Of a stretch of DNA of 64,000 nt, positions 40,404 to 48,997 are shown one piece after another (the stretch's first letter is position 1; each line of letters begins with the position of its first letter). Below the pieces are notes generated by a model that saw nothing but the letters and a program-made list of their open reading frames with translations, was not told where the DNA came from and did not search any database. Position numbers and translations under genes: made by a program. Source of the DNA: Opitutaceae bacterium (GTDB lineage: Bacteria > Verrucomicrobiota > Verrucomicrobiia > Opitutales > Opitutaceae); NCBI GenBank assembly GCA_016794785.1, contig JAEUHC010000027.1, positions 186,001 through 250,000 on the forward strand. Reading direction: 5' to 3'.

Positions 40404-41582
40404 TTACTTCGTCACCGCGGGCTTCTTGTCTTCGGTATCCTTCTTCTGGTCGGGCGCAGGCGTGGCGGCCGGTGCCGGCGCGGGAGCAGGCTCGAAGAGT
40501 TCTTCAGCCTTCTGCGGCAGGCCGGTGAAGGTGTAGTCCGCGATCTGGAAGGCGCGCTTGGCCATCAGCGCATTCACCGGAGCGGCGGCGTCGCTGTGCG
40601 CGATGGTCACGAAGACCGGGCCTGCGGGGATGGTCTCGAACTCAGGTGTGAGCGGCTTGTCGTCCTTCTTCGCGTCGCCGGCCTTTTTATCATCCTTCTT
40701 GAGCAGGTCGGTCACGCTGCCGAGATCAACGGGCGCGGGCGGCTTGAGTTTCTTTTCCTCGGGCTTGCGGCCCATCGCGATGGTCACGGTCCTCTTGTCG
40801 AAGGTCTCGACCTTGAACACGCGCTGGTGCGCGGCGGCGGCCTTGGCGTTGGCGTCGTCGGGCGAGGTCGTCTCGGTGAAGCGCAGGGTGCCGATCGAGG
40901 AGAGCACGGTGGAAATGCGGTCGCCTTTCACGCGCTGGCCGGCGGGGGTGTTCTCCGCGGTCCACGGATCTTCCTTTTTGGCGCGCGTGAGCGTGACGGC
41001 CGGGCCGTCGGCAAACGGAATCTCGATCTTCGCGATGTCGTCGGCCTTGAGCGCGAGGAGTTCGGCGTTGGCCCAGTTCTTCGGCTCGGTGTCGAGCCAC
41101 GCGCTGAGGCTGGCGAGATAAGCCTTGGCCTCGTCGCCATAGCGGACAAAGCGGCCCGCGCCGCTCTCCGGGTTCTTGCCGAGCACGAGGGAGAGCACGG
41201 GTTTGTCCGCGGCGTCGAGCAGCTCGATCTTCGTATCCTTGAAGTCGAGGCGGGCGATGCGCTCCGGGCTCGTGGTCACGAGGCGCTGCACCTTGGCGTC
41301 GGTCAGGTTGCTGACGAAGCCGGAGAGCTTGTTGAAGTCGGCCGGGAAGTCGAAGTAGCTCGGCACGCGCCACGTGCCGTCGGCCTGGCGGGTGAGCTCG
41401 ACGGTCTTGCCGCCGTCGGCGATGCGGAGTTTCATCGCCTTCTCGATCGCGGCGGAGGCGACGAGCGGCTGGTTGAGGCGGGCGTCGGCGGACGCGGGGG
41501 CTTCCGGGCGGGTGGCGATGAACGCGACGACCGACAACCCGGCGAGCACGAGGATGGAGACGATCAGGGTCTTGAGTCTCAT
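40404..41582 (-). CDS. DUF4340 membrane-anchored protein
   Basis: This 392-residue protein has one N-terminal membrane helix (LIVSILVLAGLSVVAFIAT). It is followed by repeated beta-rich DUF4340 units, in which short modules of the type VELTRQADGTWRVPSYFDFP recur. The last 100 residues are lysine-, proline- and alanine-rich and probably disordered. The gene lies 15 bases after a GldG-like gene and belongs to the four-gene cluster GldA-GldF-GldG-DUF4340, which is common in this phylum. Its role in that exporter-like system is unknown. Confidence 0.8.
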   Translation of the reverse strand: MRLKTLIVSILVLAGLSVVAFIATRPEAPASADARLNQPLVASAAIEKAMKLRIADGGKTVELTRQADGTWRVPSYFDFPADFNKLSGFVSNLTDAKVQRLVTTSPERIARLDFKDTKIELLDAADKPVLSLVLGKNPESGAGRFVRYGDEAKAYLASLSAWLDTEPKNWANAELLALKADDIAKIEIPFADGPAVTLTRAKKEDPWTAENTPAGQRVKGDRISTVLSSIGTLRFTETTSPDDANAKAAAAHQRVFKVETFDKRTVTIAMGRKPEEKKLKPPAPVDLGSVTDLLKKDDKKAGDAKKDDKPLTPEFETIPAGPVFVTIAHSDAAAPVNALMAKRAFQIADYTFTGLPQKAEELFEPAPAPAPAATPAPDQKKDTEDKKPAVTK

Positions 41583-41597
41583 GGTAGGCGGAGGCGG

Positions 41598-43502
41598 TTA
41601 GAGTTTCCGGCTGCGGTAGAACCAGAAGCCGAATAGGCCCACCAGCAGCGGGGTGGAGAGAAGGTTGATGACAAGGAGCTTGTTCTCGAGCGCGTCGATG
41701 GACTCGCGGAGCTTGAGGCGGATCTCGCGGCGTTCGCCGCGGATCTTGGCCTGCTGCTTCTGGAAATTCTCGATCGCCTTGGCCATCTCGGGCGTGGCGA
41801 TGAGGCGGTTGCCTTCGCCCTTCTTGCCCTGCAGCTCGGTGAGCTGCTTCTGCACGTTCTGGAGGTCGGTATCGAGCTGGGTGAGCTTGGCCTGATATTG
41901 CTTCTGGGCCTCGGCCTCCATCCGGCGGACGACGGTGAACTCGCGCAGCGATGAGCCCTTGCCGCGAATCGAGATGAGATCCTGCGAGCCGCCGAGGAAC
42001 TCGACCGTGTTGGCCGCAAACGCGAGGTTGTCGTTGATCGGCTGCGCGGCGGTCTGGCCGAAGAAATTATACTTCCGCACCGAGTAGTCATCGAAGAGCC
42101 AGTCGGTGTCGGCGATGATGAAGAGCGTAGAACTCGTCTTCGATTCCTTCAGGGAATCGGCGGCCGGCTTCGGCTCCTCCTTCTTCTCCTCGGGCTTCGT
42201 GGGGTCGGCCGGCTTGTCGTCGGCGGGCGCGCCATTGGGGAAGGCGGTCTTGAGCTTGCCGGTCACCATCGCGGCGATGGTCTTCTTGCCGCTCGGGGTG
42301 ATCTGCTTAGCGACATCGTCGGGCTGCGCAAACTGGAGCATCAGGCTCGCGATGTCGCCGGCCTGGGCGGAGGTCTCGACGAGCGGGGTGAAGGTGACAT
42401 CGGCGCCCTCGCGCTTCGCGAGGCTGCCCGACTCGATGAACATCGCCGAGTTGAGCTGCGCCGTCGGCAGCGACTTTTGGTTGAAGGCCTCCTTGCCGCG
42501 CAAGCTGAGCCAGATCGGGTAGCGCGCGGTGCCGCCGCCGCCAGTGGTGACCGTGGTGGCGTTCTCCAGATCGCCGACAACCTTCTGCGGATCGTATTGA
42601 ATGCCGTAGGCGGTGAGCAGGGTGGGGAGGTCGCTGGAGACGTTCTGCGGGCCCTGCCCCATCATCTGTTGCTGCGGGTTACTCTGGCGCTTGAAATGTT
42701 GCGACGAGGGATCGACGGCGAGGAAGACCGGCTTGCCGCCGAGCAGAAACTGGTCGATCGCGAACTGGAGCTTGGGCGAGACATTCTGCGGATGCGCGAT
42801 GAACAGCGCGTCGAGCCCGGCGGGCAGCTCGGTGGCCGAGGCCTCGACGGTCGTGATGGCGAAGGACTGCGCGAGTTCCTCCATCACCATCTGGGACGGC
42901 TGCGGCTGGCGGCGCATCATCATCATCATTTGCATCTCCTGCGGGCTCGTGCCCTGGAGGGGGAGGCTGGTGATCAGGCCGAGCTTCCGCTTGTCGAGCT
43001 GCTGCACGCTGTAGATGAGCTTCGAGAGATCATACTCGAGGAACTGCTCCCGCTGCGGGGTGAAGGCCGGGACGCTCTTCTGCTGGTCGGCCTGGGTGAC
43101 GACGAGACCGAAGAAGAAGGGTTCGCCGCCCTGCTGCGCGACCTGCTGCTGGAGGCCGGCGGCGGTGGCCTTTTCCTCGTCGGGCGTGTCGAGGCGGGGG
43201 TTGATGACGTTGAGCGTGAGCTTGCCGCGCGAGGCGCGCACATACTGGCGGAGCATCTCCTGCACGCGGGCGGCGTAGTTCTTGTAGTTGATCGGCAGGC
43301 CGCTGGCGTCCTTGGAGAAATAGAGATCGATGGTCACGGGCTCCTCGATCTTGCCGAGCATGCGCTTGGTGCCGTCGGACAGGGAGTAGATCGACTCCGC
43401 GGTCGCGTCGATCCGCACGGGGATCGACGAGGCCAGGTAGTTGACGAGCAGGAGCCCGACGAGGAGGAGGACGATGGCGATGGTTTTGCTTCCGGATTTC
43501 AT
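41598..43502 (-). CDS. GldG-family ABC-associated membrane protein
   Basis: This 634-residue protein has an N-terminal helix (IAIVLLLVGLLLVNYLAS). An auxiliary domain of ABC-type transport systems follows (VTIDLYFSKDASGLPINYKN; later EYDLSKLIYSVQ and KLGLITSLPL), as seen in gliding-motility protein GldG and related IFT-like modules. Near the C-terminus there is a coiled-coil segment (QKQYQAKLTQLDTDLQNVQK) and a second membrane helix (LVINLLSTPLLVGLFGFWFY). It is encoded between the ABC permease and the DUF4340 gene. Confidence 0.82.
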   Translation of the reverse strand: MKSGSKTIAIVLLLVGLLLVNYLASSIPVRIDATAESIYSLSDGTKRMLGKIEEPVTIDLYFSKDASGLPINYKNYAARVQEMLRQYVRASRGKLTLNVINPRLDTPDEEKATAAGLQQQVAQQGGEPFFFGLVVTQADQQKSVPAFTPQREQFLEYDLSKLIYSVQQLDKRKLGLITSLPLQGTSPQEMQMMMMMRRQPQPSQMVMEELAQSFAITTVEASATELPAGLDALFIAHPQNVSPKLQFAIDQFLLGGKPVFLAVDPSSQHFKRQSNPQQQMMGQGPQNVSSDLPTLLTAYGIQYDPQKVVGDLENATTVTTGGGGTARYPIWLSLRGKEAFNQKSLPTAQLNSAMFIESGSLAKREGADVTFTPLVETSAQAGDIASLMLQFAQPDDVAKQITPSGKKTIAAMVTGKLKTAFPNGAPADDKPADPTKPEEKKEEPKPAADSLKESKTSSTLFIIADTDWLFDDYSVRKYNFFGQTAAQPINDNLAFAANTVEFLGGSQDLISIRGKGSSLREFTVVRRMEAEAQKQYQAKLTQLDTDLQNVQKQLTELQGKKGEGNRLIATPEMAKAIENFQKQQAKIRGERREIRLKLRESIDALENKLLVINLLSTPLLVGLFGFWFYRSRKL

Positions 43503-43518
43503 GGCGGCAGCGAGAGGG

Positions 43519-44247
43519 TTAGCGCTCCAAGGCGACGACGTTCAGGAAGAGCGTCAGGCCGGTGAGCGAGAGAAAGAAGATGAGGTCCTTGGGATCGATG
43601 ATGCCCTTGGTGAAGGCGTCGAAGTGCGTGAGGAAACTGAAATTGGCAATGAGGTCCGAGACGCCCACCGGCAGGCCGAGGAACCCGGTCAGGAATCCGG
43701 AGAACATGCTCGTGCCGAGCAGCACCAGCATCACGCAGACGAACACGCTCAGCACGAAGCTGATCACCTGATTCTTGGTTAGCGCCGACATTAGCGAGCA
43801 CACGCCGAGGTAGCCCGCAGCCATCAGGATGCTGCCGGCGTAGCCGCTGACGATCACGCCCCAGTCAGGCGAGCCGAGGTAGCCGAGCGTGAGCGCCATC
43901 GGGAAGCTGAGCAGAATGGCGATGGCGAGGAAGGCCCACGCGGCGAGGAATTTTCCGAGCACGGCCTCGAGCGTGGTGATGGGCAGGGTGAACAGCAGCT
44001 CGACGGTGCCCGCGCGTTTTTCCTCGGACCAGAGCCGCATGCCGGCGGCGGGCACGAGGAACAGGAACAGCCACGGGTGAAACACGAAGTAGCTCTCAAG
44101 CGTGGCGATGCCACCCTTGAAGAATCCGCCGGCGAAGAACGCGAGGCCGACAGAGGCGAACAGGAACACGATCAGGAACACATACGCGACCGGCGACCGG
44201 AAGTAGCCGAGGAACTCGCGTTTGAAGATCGGGGAGATTTGGCGCAT
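43519..44247 (-). CDS. ABC-2 type permease (GldF-like)
   Basis: This 242-residue membrane protein has six hydrophobic segments and the ABC-2 permease signature MRLWSEEKRAGTVELLFTLP, in which the EExxGTxExL motif is clear. It starts with the typical ISPIFKREFLGYFRSPVAYV. It is the membrane partner of the ATPase encoded upstream and is followed by gldG- and DUF4340-type genes. Gld-type ABC systems take part in gliding or surface-protein export in Bacteroidetes; the role here is unknown. Confidence 0.88.
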   Translation of the reverse strand: MRQISPIFKREFLGYFRSPVAYVFLIVFLFASVGLAFFAGGFFKGGIATLESYFVFHPWLFLFLVPAAGMRLWSEEKRAGTVELLFTLPITTLEAVLGKFLAAWAFLAIAILLSFPMALTLGYLGSPDWGVIVSGYAGSILMAAGYLGVCSLMSALTKNQVISFVLSVFVCVMLVLLGTSMFSGFLTGFLGLPVGVSDLIANFSFLTHFDAFTKGIIDPKDLIFFLSLTGLTLFLNVVALER

Positions 44248-44295
44248 GGAGGAAAAAAACTTGGAAGAGGAGAAGACGTTGGGAGACCGGGAAGA

Positions 44296-44334
44296 CGGCG
44301 GAAGAAGGTCTCGCTCTCTCGCGTTCTTCCGCCG
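44296..44334. repeat. Hairpin between ABC ATPase and permease genes
   Basis: The perfect 11-base arms CGGCGGAAGAA and TTCTTCCGCCG have a 17-base loop rich in TCTCGC. Short similar words (GGTCTCGC, GTTCTTC) occur on both sides, so it may belong to a larger degenerate repeat. It does not have a GTAG foot. Confidence 0.6.
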
Positions 44335-44351
44335 GTCTCGCGTTCTTCAGA

Positions 44352-45074
44352 TCAGATATCGCCGCGGGTGAGGTCGCGGAAAATTTCGTCGGTGCGCGCC
44401 CCGGGCTTGCGGGCGCGGAGCTGGGCGGGCGTCTCGTCGGCGACGACGCGGCCCTGCGAGATGATGATCACGCGGGTGCAGATCGCATCGACCTCCTCGA
44501 GGATGTGGGTTGAGAGGATGACCGCTTTCTCGACGGCCATGTTCTTGATCAGGGAACGCACCTCGTTCTTCTGGTTCGGGTCGAGGCCGTCGGTCGGCTC
44601 GTCGAGCACCAGCACCCCGGGATCGTGGAGGAGGGCCTGCGCGAAACCGACGCGCTGCTTGAAGCCTTTCGAGAGCGTCTCGATGGACTGCTTGCGGACG
44701 GGGCTGAGGTGCGTGAGCTGGATGGCGCGATCGACCTGCGCCTGCCGGGCGTCGGCGGTGCGGAAACCGCGGACCTCGGCGATGAAGCCGAGGAATTCCT
44801 CGACGGTCATCTCCGGGTAGGCCGGGGCGCTTTCGGGCAGGTAGCCGAGCTTCTGCTTCACGGCGACGGGATCCACGGTGACATCGATGCCGTCGACCTT
44901 GGCGGTGCCGGCGTCCGGGCGCAGGAAGCCCGTGATCATCTTCATCGTGGTCGATTTGCCAGCGCCGTTGGGGCCGAGGAAGCCGAGGATGTCGCCGCGT
45001 TTCACCGTGAAGGTGATGCCATCGACCGCGCGCTTGGCGCCGTAGGTTTTGACGAGGCCTTTGACTTCAATCAT
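44352..45074 (-). CDS. ABC transporter ATP-binding protein (GldA-like)
   Basis: This 240-residue ATPase has the Walker A motif GPNGAGKST, Walker B VLVLDEPTDGLD and the signature segment LSKGFKQRVGFAQALLHDP. An EVDAICTRVIIISQGR tail is typical of ABC-2 partners. The ATG at 45074 (MIEVKGLVKTYG) was chosen; the upstream open frame is not homologous. With the permease, GldG and DUF4340 genes it forms one operon in the order ATPase, permease, GldG, DUF4340. Confidence 0.92.
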   Translation of the reverse strand: MIEVKGLVKTYGAKRAVDGITFTVKRGDILGFLGPNGAGKSTTMKMITGFLRPDAGTAKVDGIDVTVDPVAVKQKLGYLPESAPAYPEMTVEEFLGFIAEVRGFRTADARQAQVDRAIQLTHLSPVRKQSIETLSKGFKQRVGFAQALLHDPGVLVLDEPTDGLDPNQKNEVRSLIKNMAVEKAVILSTHILEEVDAICTRVIIISQGRVVADETPAQLRARKPGARTDEIFRDLTRGDI

Positions 45075-45216
45075 GGAGCGAATCGGTAAGGTGGAGGGGA
45101 GGCGGAGAGCCGGGAAAGACGGCCTGGAGCCGCCACGGTTCCGCCGGGAGCGTGGGGTAAAATGAACCAAGCGCGCGCTCGGCAAGCAAAAATGGCATCG
45201 CGCGCAGGGGGCGGGC

Positions 45217-47070
45217 TTACTCCGCCGCACGCAAGGCAAATACCGCCGCCACGCGGGTCTCGCCCACAAAGTCCGCTCGGACCGGCGGCTCCTGCCAGCG
45301 CGAATGCCGGTTGAAGAAGTCGAGGTTCGGCTGCCACTTCGCGATGATTACAAAGCGCACACTCGAATCGCGCCAAGCCCGTAGCGTCGCCTCGCGCGAA
45401 AGCGAGCGGTCAAACAGCCAGTCAGCCTGCGGGCTCCAGAGCGGCATGACATCGATCCCGATCGGTGCGAATCGCCGCTGAAATCCCGGCCCGTCGGCCA
45501 GCACGACTACCGATTCACCGACCGGCAGCGCGGCCCGGGCCCGCGCGACGATTGCGACCACCTCGTCGGTCAGACCGGTCGCCAGTTCGGGCTGCGGCGC
45601 GAAGGCCGGCCACTCCCGCCACGGCGTGCGCGCGTGGCCGAGCGGCAAGGCGAGGGTGGGCGCGAGATTGGCCACCATGAGCCCGCCGAGCAGCAAGGGC
45701 GCGAGCCACGAAAGCCGGCCCCGCGCCCACGCCGTGGCCGCCAGCGCCTCGCCGGCCGCGATGCACCCGAGCGCGAGCGCCGGCGCGGCGACGCGCAGCG
45801 AGTAGAAGAGCCCGCCGTTTGTGTAGGGCACCGACATCGCCCACAGGGCCAGCACCGCCGCAATCGCGCCCACGCCCCACCATGCGGCGCGTCCGCGGCG
45901 CAGTGCCGTGAGGACGAGCCAGCCCCCGCCAAACACCGCCGCCGGCGCGAGCAGCAGCAGATGTCGGCCGGCGTCCCGCCAGTTGAGCCCGAGCGTCGCC
46001 GCCTCGGCCTGCACCCAGGCGACGAAGCGCTCGTTCACCGGAAAAATACCGCCGACCGCGAGACTGTGAAACGGATTGCCCGTGAGCAGCCACGCCCGCA
46101 GCGGCCAGATAAGCGCCAGGGCCGCGATCAGTGAAAACTGGAGCCACGACTTGCGGTCGGCGCGCAGCGCCACGAAGCTCGCGGCGGCGAGCGCAGGAAA
46201 CACAAGGCCGTATTCCCGCGCGCTCGCGCCCAGCAGCGCAAACACCCCCGCGAGCGCGGCCCAGCCTCCGCTGTGGTTGTTGCGCCATGCGATGAGCGAC
46301 CAAGCGAGGCCCGCGAGCGCGAGCGCCGTCAGGCCCGTCTCCTGCCCGAGCAGCACGGCCCACGTGAGCAGCGGGCACGCCGCCGCCGCCAGGCACGCGC
46401 ACCGCGCCGCCCGCTCGCCGCCGAAATACTGCGCCGCCCGCCAGATCGCTTCATGCAGCGCCACGATTTGCAGGAGCGTCGCCGGAATCGTCCAGACGGC
46501 CTTCGCGCCGCCCGCGCACGCAAACGCCCACGTATGCAGCGCCGCCACGCCGGGCGGGATGCTCTCCGCCCAGAAGTAGTCGAAGAAATCCCCGGCCGAC
46601 CGCGGCGGATAAAAATCGAGCGAGCCCCGCGCGAGCATCTGCTCCGCCAGCCAGCCCCAGCGAAATTCAATGTCCGGCCCGTTGAGCGGCGCGTGCCATA
46701 CCCGCAGCAGCACCGCGATCCAGAAGAGTGCGTAGAGGGGCGTCCACCCGCCGAAGAGGCCGAGGGCCTGGTGTAGCCCTGCTCGTGAGAGCGGGGATGG
46801 CGCGGGAGTCTGAATCTGTTCCGTCCCGCCTCTCACGAGGCGGGCTACCAGGGACAAGATGGCCAGCCCCGCCGCCATCGTCCCCAGCGAGATCGGCACG
46901 CCGCACAATTGGAGCGCCAGCACGGTTGCATACAGCGCCACCGCCGAGCCGGTGAAACACGTCGCCACCGTGCGTGGCACGTCGAGCGCGCGCATCAGCA
47001 TCGCGCCGGGCAGGAGCAGGCCCGCGACGAGCAGGAAAAACGAGGCGAGCGTGGAAAAGGCGTCCATCAT
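45217..47070 (-). CDS. Polytopic membrane protein (GT39/PMT-like) with an in-frame REPIN in an early loop
   Basis: This 617-residue protein has about 12 hydrophobic segments and a soluble C-terminal part ending FALRAAE. The loop NGPDIEFRWGWLAEQMLARG, with acidic and aromatic residues, resembles the first periplasmic loop of PMT-like enzymes, but the family match is weak. Residues of about 75-100 (VARLVRGGTE...LSRAGL) are encoded by a 76-bp REPIN inserted between two membrane segments. It is read in the same frame as the copy between nuoL and nuoM. The protein stays in frame on both sides. The ATG at 47070 (MMDAFST) was chosen because the first helix follows it. Confidence 0.7.
   Translation of the reverse strand: MMDAFSTLASFFLLVAGLLLPGAMLMRALDVPRTVATCFTGSAVALYATVLALQLCGVPISLGTMAAGLAILSLVARLVRGGTEQIQTPAPSPLSRAGLHQALGLFGGWTPLYALFWIAVLLRVWHAPLNGPDIEFRWGWLAEQMLARGSLDFYPPRSAGDFFDYFWAESIPPGVAALHTWAFACAGGAKAVWTIPATLLQIVALHEAIWRAAQYFGGERAARCACLAAAACPLLTWAVLLGQETGLTALALAGLAWSLIAWRNNHSGGWAALAGVFALLGASAREYGLVFPALAAASFVALRADRKSWLQFSLIAALALIWPLRAWLLTGNPFHSLAVGGIFPVNERFVAWVQAEAATLGLNWRDAGRHLLLLAPAAVFGGGWLVLTALRRGRAAWWGVGAIAAVLALWAMSVPYTNGGLFYSLRVAAPALALGCIAAGEALAATAWARGRLSWLAPLLLGGLMVANLAPTLALPLGHARTPWREWPAFAPQPELATGLTDEVVAIVARARAALPVGESVVVLADGPGFQRRFAPIGIDVMPLWSPQADWLFDRSLSREATLRAWRDSSVRFVIIAKWQPNLDFFNRHSRWQEPPVRADFVGETRVAAVFALRAAE
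46773..46848. repeat. 76-bp REPIN inside a membrane-protein gene
   Basis: It begins GTAGCCCTGCTCGTGAGAGC and ends GAGGCGGGCTAC, with two GTGA-loop hairpins. It has the same length as the nuoL/nuoM copy, and the last 28 bases are identical. It lies within the coding sequence of 45217-47070 and does not interrupt it. Confidence 0.88.
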
Positions 47071-47096
47071 GCGACCTATGCGGCAAACACTCCGGC

Positions 47097-47161
47097 GTAG
47101 GGCCCGAGCTTGCTCGGGCCGGATTGAACGCCCCGAGGCGCCGACCAAGGTCGGGCCCTAC
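47097..47161. repeat. 65-bp REPIN between rlmN and the membrane-protein gene
   Basis: It runs GTAGGGCCCGAGC ... GGTCGGGCCCTAC. The left half is a perfect GGCCCGAGC/GCTCGGGCC hairpin. The layout is like the element at 40331-40390. It is intergenic and sits just upstream of the membrane-protein start at 47070. Confidence 0.87.
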
Positions 47162-47202
47162 GATCGACCGGAAGATTCATCAGTCGAGAGGCGATTCTTC
47201 GC

Positions 47203-48336
47203 TCACGCCACCGGCACCGCCGCCGCAACCGCCCCCTCGCGATCCAGTTCCGTCTTCAGCCGGAGCTGACCGCAGGCGGCGTCGATATCGTGGCCCTTTT
47301 CGCGGCGCAGCGTGACCGAGATGCGCGCGGCGCGCAGCACGTCGGCAAAGCGCTCCTGCCGCGTGAGGCTCGGGCGCTTCCACGGCAGGCCCTCGACGGT
47401 GTTGTAGGGGATCAGGTTCACGTGCGCGTGCAGGTCGCGCGCGATATCGCGCAGCTTTTCCGCCTGCGGGAGCATGTCGTTCACGTCCTCGATTAAAATA
47501 AATTCCAGCGTGACCATGCGGCCGTGCTTCTCGCTGAACGCCTGCACGGCCGGGATCAGCTTCGCGAGCGGGAAGGCCTTGTTCACCGGCATGATTTTCT
47601 CGCGCACCTCGTCGGTCGCGCCGTGCAGGGAGATGGCGAGGCGGAAGCCGAGCTTCTCCTCGGCGAGCTTCAGGATTTTCGGCACGAGCCCGCTCGTGGA
47701 GATCGTGATGCGGCGCGCGCCGAAGCCGAGGCCCCACTCGGCGTTGAGGATGGTGAGGGCGAGGATCGTGGCGTCGTAGTTCGCGAGCGGCTCGCCCATG
47801 CCCATGACCACGATGTTGTCGAACGAGGCCAGCTCCATCCGCGCGCGCGGCGTGCGCGCATCCTCGCGGTAACACACCTGCAAGAGCTGCGCGACGATCT
47901 CGCCCGCGCTGAGGTCGCGCTTGAGCCCGGCGAGCCCGCTCGCGCAAAACACGCAGCCCATCGCGCAGCCCACCTGCGTCGAGATGCAGATGGTCTTGCG
48001 CGAGTGCTCGAGGCCCACGCCCTCCTGCGGCACGCGGATGATGACCGTCTCGATCAGCGAGCGGTCGCCGAGCTGGAGCAGGAGCTTGTCGGTCACATCC
48101 TCGGACTGCTTGTTGAGCACGAGCGTCGCCGGCATCAGCTCAAACGTCTCGGCGAGCCAGGTGCGCAGCGGCTTGGAGAGGTTGCTCATCTCGTCCCACG
48201 AACGGACGCGCTTCTTGTAGAGCCAGTCGAGGATCTGCTTCGCCCGGAACGCCGGCTCCCCCTGCGCGCGCAGCCGCTCCGTCAGCGAATCGAGCGTCTC
48301 GCCGGTGAGCGGAGGTTTGGCGGGGGTGAATTTCAT
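47203..48336 (-). CDS. rlmN: 23S rRNA/tRNA adenine-C2 methyltransferase RlmN
   Basis: This 377-residue radical SAM enzyme methylates A2503 of 23S rRNA and A37 of some tRNAs. It has the N-terminal helical domain (QILDWLYKKRVRSWDEMSNL), the cluster motif GCAMGCVFCASG (CxxxCxxC), GMGEPLANYD and the C-terminal catalytic cysteine in AACGQLR. The ATG at 48336 starts MKFTPAKPPLTGETLDS. A degenerate copy of this 5' end lies exactly 600 bases away at 48892-48936, beyond the toxin-antitoxin pair. Confidence 0.95.
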   Translation of the reverse strand: MKFTPAKPPLTGETLDSLTERLRAQGEPAFRAKQILDWLYKKRVRSWDEMSNLSKPLRTWLAETFELMPATLVLNKQSEDVTDKLLLQLGDRSLIETVIIRVPQEGVGLEHSRKTICISTQVGCAMGCVFCASGLAGLKRDLSAGEIVAQLLQVCYREDARTPRARMELASFDNIVVMGMGEPLANYDATILALTILNAEWGLGFGARRITISTSGLVPKILKLAEEKLGFRLAISLHGATDEVREKIMPVNKAFPLAKLIPAVQAFSEKHGRMVTLEFILIEDVNDMLPQAEKLRDIARDLHAHVNLIPYNTVEGLPWKRPSLTRQERFADVLRAARISVTLRREKGHDIDAACGQLRLKTELDREGAVAAAVPVA

Positions 48337-48348
48337 GAGCGGGTCGGG

Positions 48349-48606
48349 TCAGCGGTAGATTTCGCGGCGATGGCCGACGGCAAGAAGATGAATTTCGTTT
48401 AGCCGGGCGTCGAACGTGTAGATGATCCGATAGTCGCCGGCCCGGAGCCGAAAATGCGCGGAGCCTTTCAAGCGGTGGTGCGGGTAGCGCGCGAGATCGA
48501 GCCCCATCGCGTCGATGGCCTCTTGGATCCTACGCCGGCTGGCTTCCGGAAGCGCCAGAAAATCGGAGTCGAACGCCGTGTGATAGACTTGAAGAGCGCG
48601 ACTCAA
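48349..48606 (-). CDS. RelE/ParE-family toxin
   Basis: This 85-residue protein carries the RelE fold motifs HRLKGSAHFRLRAGDYRIIY and VGHRREIYR; the paired basic residues are typical of mRNA-interferase toxins. It starts five bases after the stop of a small acidic gene, the expected antitoxin. It should cleave mRNA at the ribosome when the antitoxin is lost. The pair lies between rlmN and a partial copy of the rlmN start. Confidence 0.9.
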   Translation of the reverse strand: MSRALQVYHTAFDSDFLALPEASRRRIQEAIDAMGLDLARYPHHRLKGSAHFRLRAGDYRIIYTFDARLNEIHLLAVGHRREIYR

Positions 48607-48611
48607 GTCGA

Positions 48612-48800
48612 TCAGGGCTGGCGTGTGCGCGGCTGGTTGCCCTGCGCCATCTCCTGCTCGGAGCGCGCGATCTTCGCGGCGAATTCCGGGGTGAACTCCA
48701 GTTGATCCTCGATTACCTCATCAAGCCAGTCACGCACGGCGCGCATCTCGGCGGGCGTGAGTCGACGGAGGGCGGATTCGATTTCCTGGACAGTGCTCAT
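48612..48800 (-). CDS. Antitoxin partner of the RelE-type toxin
   Basis: This 62-residue, largely helical and acidic protein (IESALRRLTPAEMRAVRDWL ... EFAAKIARSEQEMAQGN) is encoded just upstream of the toxin, with five bases between them. The size and position fit an addiction-module antitoxin. It is not clearly of the RelB or ribbon-helix-helix type; an N-terminal helix with a TPAEMRAVRDWL motif is seen in orphan-type antitoxins. It should bind and neutralise the toxin and repress the pair. Confidence 0.75.
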   Translation of the reverse strand: MSTVQEIESALRRLTPAEMRAVRDWLDEVIEDQLEFTPEFAAKIARSEQEMAQGNQPRTRQP

Positions 48801-48891
48801 GCCGGGAAACTTATGTGGCCGGGGGCGCGGTTCAACTGCCGAGTTTCGTCGGCTATTGTTCGGCTGAAAGCGAGGGTGCCTACCGTGAGCC

Positions 48892-48936
48892 GAGCGAGTC
48901 GCCGGTGAACGGCGCTTTGGCCGGCGTGAATTTCAT
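48892..48936 (-). pseudogene. Degenerate copy of the rlmN 5' end
   Basis: The minus strand reads MKFTPAKAPFTGDSLGS, then a stop. The first 15 codons of rlmN at 48292-48336 read MKFTPAKPPLTGETLDS. About 39 of 46 bases match, at an offset of exactly 600 bases. The toxin-antitoxin pair lies between the two copies. It looks like a duplication made when the intervening segment arrived, followed by decay. Confidence 0.7.
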
Positions 48937-48997
48937 GGATGCACGAAGTTGGGCTGTCGCGCACGTGGCGCAAGCGGCCACGAGTGCCGACGCCTTA

